From positions 1-62,314 of the forward strand of contig CACZCR010000008.1 of NCBI GenBank assembly GCA_902779705.1: 62,314 nt of DNA. The letters run 5' to 3'. The DNA is from an uncultured Bacteroidales bacterium (lineage in GTDB: Bacteria > Bacteroidota > Bacteroidia > Bacteroidales > Paludibacteraceae). Below the pieces are notes generated by a model. That model was not told the DNA's origin and ran no database searches. It saw nothing but the letters and a program-made list of their open reading frames with translations. Made by a program: the position numbers and the translations under genes. Below are positions 59,672 to 62,314 of the stretch, piece after piece. How positions within the stretch are numbered: position 1 is the stretch's first letter; every line of letters begins with the position of its first letter.

Positions 59672-59700
59672 CCCCCTCTGAGAGGGGGTCGGGGGGTGTC
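59672..59700 (+). repeat. REP-like G/C-rich hairpin
   Basis: Perfect 7-bp stem CCCCCTC/GAGGGGG with loop TGA, then TCGGGGGGTGTC. The pattern resembles short REP-type repeats I recall from Bacteroidota genomes; only one copy lies here. Confidence 0.5.
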
Positions 59701-59729
59701 TCTGGCATAATATTTGTTCATTTTGTTAC

Positions 59730-60194
59730 ATGCGACGCGTCTCGTTCTACATATTGGTGTCCCTGTTTCTCTTCGGTGCTGTTCGTGCCGAGGCGGCAGT
59801 CGTTGTGTCTGCCCTCAGCGAGACGGAGCGTCTGTCGGCGCGGTACACGATCGGGGCGATCCGTATGGATGGCGAGCAGCTGCGTCTGGTCTCACCGGAT
59901 GGGGTGGAGTTGGCGGCGATGCCGATGGCGCGTGTGCGGCGTATAGTCTTCTGCCGCGATGTGCCTACCGATGTTGAGCAGGTGGAGTCCTCTGCGGTGC
60001 GCGTCTATCCCAGTCCGGCGGTGGACCGTCTGCTGATCGATGGGCAGGATGCCGATACGCCTTATCGTATCTATGACACGGCGGGTCATTGTATGCTCTC
60101 CGGTGTCGGTACGGTGGTCTCGGTGGGTGGTTTAGCCCCGGGTACGTATATCCTGCTGACCGGTTTTCATATGCAAAAATTCATCAAACAATAG
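59730..60194 (+). CDS. Small secreted protein with type IX-like C-terminal sorting domain
   Basis: A 154-residue protein: signal peptide (ending VRAEAA), a middle ~30-85 with GAIRMDGEQLRLVSPDGVEL, and a C-terminal domain VRVYPSPAVDRLLIDG ... APGTYILLTGF ... FIK, which matches the fold and order of type IX secretion signals (YPxP start, LxxGxY, final K). The passenger part is very short. A second small secreted gene follows at 6 nt, so the two are probably co-expressed. Confidence 0.72.
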   Translation: MRRVSFYILVSLFLFGAVRAEAAVVVSALSETERLSARYTIGAIRMDGEQLRLVSPDGVELAAMPMARVRRIVFCRDVPTDVEQVESSAVRVYPSPAVDRLLIDGQDADTPYRIYDTAGHCMLSGVGTVVSVGGLAPGTYILLTGFHMQKFIKQ

Positions 60195-60200
60195 ACAACT

Positions 60201-60716
60201 ATGCAAAAGTTTTTCTACACCCTTATGCTCCTTATGGCAGCTACTACGATGTCCGCCCAGATGTATATCTGGCGCAACGGTACGATCATCTTCTCCCACG
60301 ACGCTTCGGATGTGGACAGTATATCTTTTGCGGGTGCGCCCGCTCAGGTGCAGACGGTTGCAGCCGATGCCCGGGCTGTCTCGTTGGCGGGGGAGGCGTA
60401 TACGGCCTATCTGACCACCACCGGTGCGGAGCATACGGATCAGTACTACCTCTTTTTTGTCGATGACCAGAACGGCTACTATGCCCGCAACAGTGGTGTA
60501 GTGGCTATGCCGACGACCACCAATGTGCTGTCGGATCACCGGCTGTATGAGTTCATCTATACGGTCTCGGGCAACGCCATCACGCTCAATTTCGCTTCGC
60601 GCAACAAGACCACCCACGGCTATCTGATCGGCCAGAAGGCACTGGTTTTCACCGACTGGGCCACCTACTACGGCGAGCCCCAGCCCGTCTCCTTCATCTC
60701 CCTGACGGTGAGGTAA
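60201..60716 (+). CDS. Small secreted protein of unknown function
   Basis: A 171-residue exported protein: signal peptide ending TTMSAQ, then MYIWRNGTIIFSHDASDVDSI near residue 21, a segment I often see in short Bacteroidales surface proteins, and a C-terminal ~130-residue beta-rich part (TDQYYLFFVDDQNGYYARN). No catalytic motif is visible. It follows a protein with a type IX-like tail and may be its partner at the surface; function unknown. Confidence 0.65.
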   Translation: MQKFFYTLMLLMAATTMSAQMYIWRNGTIIFSHDASDVDSISFAGAPAQVQTVAADARAVSLAGEAYTAYLTTTGAEHTDQYYLFFVDDQNGYYARNSGVVAMPTTTNVLSDHRLYEFIYTVSGNAITLNFASRNKTTHGYLIGQKALVFTDWATYYGEPQPVSFISLTVR

Positions 60717-60734
60717 AAGAGGGCTTTTTGCGTA

Positions 60735-60767
60735 AAAATGCCAAAAATATTTGCATTTTTTGCTAAA
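60735..60767 (+). terminator. Terminator after the small secreted proteins
   Basis: Stem AAAAATGC/GCATTTTT with an 11-nt loop, ending in a T-tract. Confidence 0.7.
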
Positions 60768-60770
60768 TTC

Positions 60771-60802
60771 CTTGTGTGTTTCAAATATTTGTTGTATCTT
60801 TG
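60771..60802 (+). promoter_or_regulatory. fic promoter
   Basis: -33 CTTG at 60771-60774, 20-nt spacer, -7 TATCTTTG at 60795-60802. The leader to the fic ATG is then about 100 nt and is made mostly of the repeats at 60822-60887. Confidence 0.72.
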
Positions 60803-60821
60803 CACGCAGTTTTGATGATTT

Positions 60822-60887
60822 TATGCGGAGATTAGTAGTTTTATTCACCGCAAATATGCGGAGATAAGTGGTCTTTTTCACCGCAAA
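60822..60887 (+). repeat. Two tandem 33-nt repeats in the fic leader
   Basis: Copies at 60822-60854 and 60855-60887 differ at 4 of 33 positions. Each contains TGCGG and CCGCA, able to pair with itself or with the partner in the other copy. An open frame from ATG 60823 reads MRRLVVLFTANMRR and stops at 60865-60867, inside the second copy. A possible regulatory leader. Confidence 0.75.
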
Positions 60888-60909
60888 ACACAAATAGGAG
60901 ACACGGAAG

Positions 60910-62010
60910 ATGGCTAAATTCTATCTATGGCAGAACGATCGATTCCCGCAGTTTGAGTGGGATGCGGATGCGTTACTTCCCCCACTTGGTGAGGTGCATA
61001 CTCTGCAAGGACAATTGCTTGGGCGCATGGCTGCTTTGGGCTTTGAAGGTTTGGCAGCACAAGTAGAAGCGCTCACGAGCGAGATCTTGGGTTCGTCACA
61101 GATTGAGGGTGTGGTGCTCAATGCGGATAGTGTACGTAGCAGTGTGGCGCGGCATCTTGGATTAGAGACCGCAGGTGTCGAGCGTACCGATCATTATACA
61201 GAGGGTGTGGTCAATGCCTTGATGCAAGCGACCCAAGCGTTTGCCGAACCGCTAACTGCCGAAAGGATGTTTGCTTGGCATGCCGCATTCTTTCCGTTGG
61301 GGTATAGTGATGGCTACAAGATCACTGTCGCCAATTGGCGCGTAGGTGATGAACCGATGCAGGTTGTCAGTGGACCGATGGGTAAGCAGAAAGTGCATTT
61401 TGAGGCACCGTCCAGCGATGCTGTTCCGGCAATGATGGAGCAGTTTATTCAATGGGTCAACACCGATGCTCCAACCGATCCGATCATTCGTGCCGCCATC
61501 GTGCACTTATGGCTTGTGACGATTCATCCGTTTGATGACGGCAACGGACGCATGGCGCGTATCATTACGGAGATGATGTTGGCACGGGCAGATAAAACGG
61601 CCAAACGTTTCTATAGCCTATCTGCTCAGATAATGCGGCAAAAGAAAGACTACTATGAGGCACTGGAACAGGCTCAAAAAGGTCCGATGGACATCACACC
61701 TTGGCTGATGTGGTTCATTAGTGCATTACGTGAAGCGTTAGTATACGGTTTGCAAACTACCGACCGCGTGATACGGAAAACGGAATTCTGGGCGCGGTAT
61801 AAGGATACGGTGATGAATGAGCGTCAGCGCAAGATCCTCAATCGCCTGTGGGATGGTTTTGATGGTAAACTGACTACACAAAAATACGCCAAGATCAACC
61901 ATTGTTCGCAAGATACGGCTTTGCGTGATATCCAGTCGCTCATCGAGAAACAAATCCTCCGTAAGACAAACGAAGGTGGCCGCTCAACCAATTACGAGTT
62001 GACGGAGTAA
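60910..62010 (+). CDS. Fic-domain protein with DUF4172 N-terminus
   Basis: A 366-residue Fic protein that transfers AMP, or another nucleotide part, to protein hydroxyls. N-terminal DUF4172, then the inhibitory helix ILGSSQIEGVVLN (S-x3-E-G type, residues ~60-72), the catalytic loop HPFDDGNGRMARI near residue 205, and a C-terminal winged-helix. The inhibitory motif in the same chain suggests autoinhibited, class II-type activity. A clear AGGAG lies 10 nt before the ATG (60896-60900), rare in this phylum. Its leader has tandem repeats and a small open frame. Confidence 0.88.
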   Translation: MAKFYLWQNDRFPQFEWDADALLPPLGEVHTLQGQLLGRMAALGFEGLAAQVEALTSEILGSSQIEGVVLNADSVRSSVARHLGLETAGVERTDHYTEGVVNALMQATQAFAEPLTAERMFAWHAAFFPLGYSDGYKITVANWRVGDEPMQVVSGPMGKQKVHFEAPSSDAVPAMMEQFIQWVNTDAPTDPIIRAAIVHLWLVTIHPFDDGNGRMARIITEMMLARADKTAKRFYSLSAQIMRQKKDYYEALEQAQKGPMDITPWLMWFISALREALVYGLQTTDRVIRKTEFWARYKDTVMNERQRKILNRLWDGFDGKLTTQKYAKINHCSQDTALRDIQSLIEKQILRKTNEGGRSTNYELTE

Positions 62011-62024
62011 CTCCTCTCCCTGCT

Positions 62025-62053
62025 GTCCCCGAAAATTAGAAATTTGCGGGGAC
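62025..62053. repeat. Inverted repeat between fic and the lipoprotein gene
   Basis: GTCCCCG pairs with CGGGGAC, then after one mismatch AAATT with AATTT, leaving a 3-nt loop. The shape is that of REP elements mobilised by REP-associated transposases, or of a bidirectional terminator. It lies between converging genes. Confidence 0.6.
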
Positions 62054-62070
62054 CCCATTGGTGGATTAGG

Positions 62071-62103
62071 GGTTACCGGTTACGGGTTACGGGTTACCGG
62101 TTA
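62071..62103 (-). repeat. Heptamer array at the stop codon of the lipoprotein gene
   Basis: Four 7-nt units of GGTTACC/GGTTACG plus a partial unit on the plus strand. The minus-strand gene's stop codon lies within the last five bases (62101-62103). Confidence 0.75.
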
Positions 62104-62310
62104 ATTTTTCTTGTGCCCTTGGTATTCCTCTACAGTCTTGGTAGTGATGGTGGCAGAGGTTTTGGCAGAGTCCTGCATTTGGGTGTAGGTGCTGGTAGTC
62201 GTGATCGTGCGCCACGCTTTGCAGGAAGTGACACCCAAGGCGATCGCGCAGCACGTCATAACAGCGATGACAATAGTCTCTATGATCTTGAAAAGTCTTT
62301 CGTTATTCAT
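62101..62310 (-). CDS. Small lipoprotein, paralogue of the one at 719-901
   Basis: A 69-residue protein starting MNNERLFKIIETIVIAVMT with lipobox VTSC (Cys30). The mature part CKAWRTITTTSTYT and the end KTVEEYQGHKKN match the protein at 719-901 nearly residue for residue, while the signal parts differ. The signal region resembles Bacteroides smalltalk-type proteins. No M15 or holin gene accompanies it within the window, though its upstream neighbour lies beyond the end. A second, perhaps partial, lysis-type cassette is likely. Confidence 0.7.
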   Translation of the reverse strand: MNNERLFKIIETIVIAVMTCCAIALGVTSCKAWRTITTTSTYTQMQDSAKTSATITTKTVEEYQGHKKN

Positions 62311-62314
62311 AATG

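Noticed and set aside
1..62314. tRNA, rRNA, IS elements or integrase
   Set aside because: I saw no cloverleaf, rRNA stretch, transposase or recombinase on either strand.

Overview
The window reads as chromosomal DNA of a gut- or rumen-type Bacteroidales bacterium. The signs are TTTG/TAnnTTTG promoters with 19-20 nt spacers, a SusC/SusD pair, a SusE-like lipoprotein, DUF4293, GH3-family and type IX secretion-style proteins, and class I fumarase. Paludibacteraceae or a relative is a guess; I cannot name the genus. I see no rRNA, tRNA or CRISPR, and no gene-free stretch longer than about 240 bases.

Layout. 1-1373: end of a phage-type cassette (unknown protein, holin-like protein, small lipoprotein, M15 peptidase). 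1363-3602: an accessory segment bracketed by two near-identical direct repeats, holding HicAB, a coding relic and a lone polyvalent-type kinase. 3644-9661: a signalling block (PP2C/HATPase phosphatase, STAS antagonist, alarmone synthetase, APH-type kinase, HD alarmone hydrolase, protein phosphatase). 9663-15406: AddAB-type recombination nuclease. 15417-19603: GH3, HAD, acyltransferase and EamA exporter. 19674-22562: a three-gene operon of a eukaryote-like steroid 5-reductase, an old-yellow-enzyme reductase and a short-chain dehydrogenase, a likely steroid/bile-acid reduction pathway. 22553-25377 (minus): glycosyltransferase and PL9 pectate lyase. 25499-27748: ATP-grasp, HAD and PIG-L deacetylase. 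27737-42638 (minus): ten touching or overlapping genes from recQ to a glycosyltransferase, mixing DNA repair, RimO, HU proteins, UvrA and envelope glycan synthesis. 42821-50144: MFS transporter and a SusCDE-type uptake locus. 50321-57266: fumarase, a truncated M23-type membrane protein, Dxr, RseP, an acyltransferase, DUF4293 and MscS. 57223-59564 (minus): glyA-rlmN. 59730-62314: two small secreted proteins, a Fic protein with an odd repeated leader, and a second copy of the small lipoprotein.

Two things stand out. First, the 5-reductase/OYE/SDR operon, whose first protein keeps the residues equivalent to the catalytic Glu and Tyr of human SRD5A2. Second, a family of short tandem arrays with 7-8 nt units. 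Nine lie at gene ends, most starting in or at a stop codon and many ending just before the next start codon. Three long copies share about 97 nt across 50 kb. Others lie in frame inside coding sequences (phosphatase, EamA, fumarase, RlmN). I know of no description of such arrays in Bacteroidales that ties them to gene junctions.
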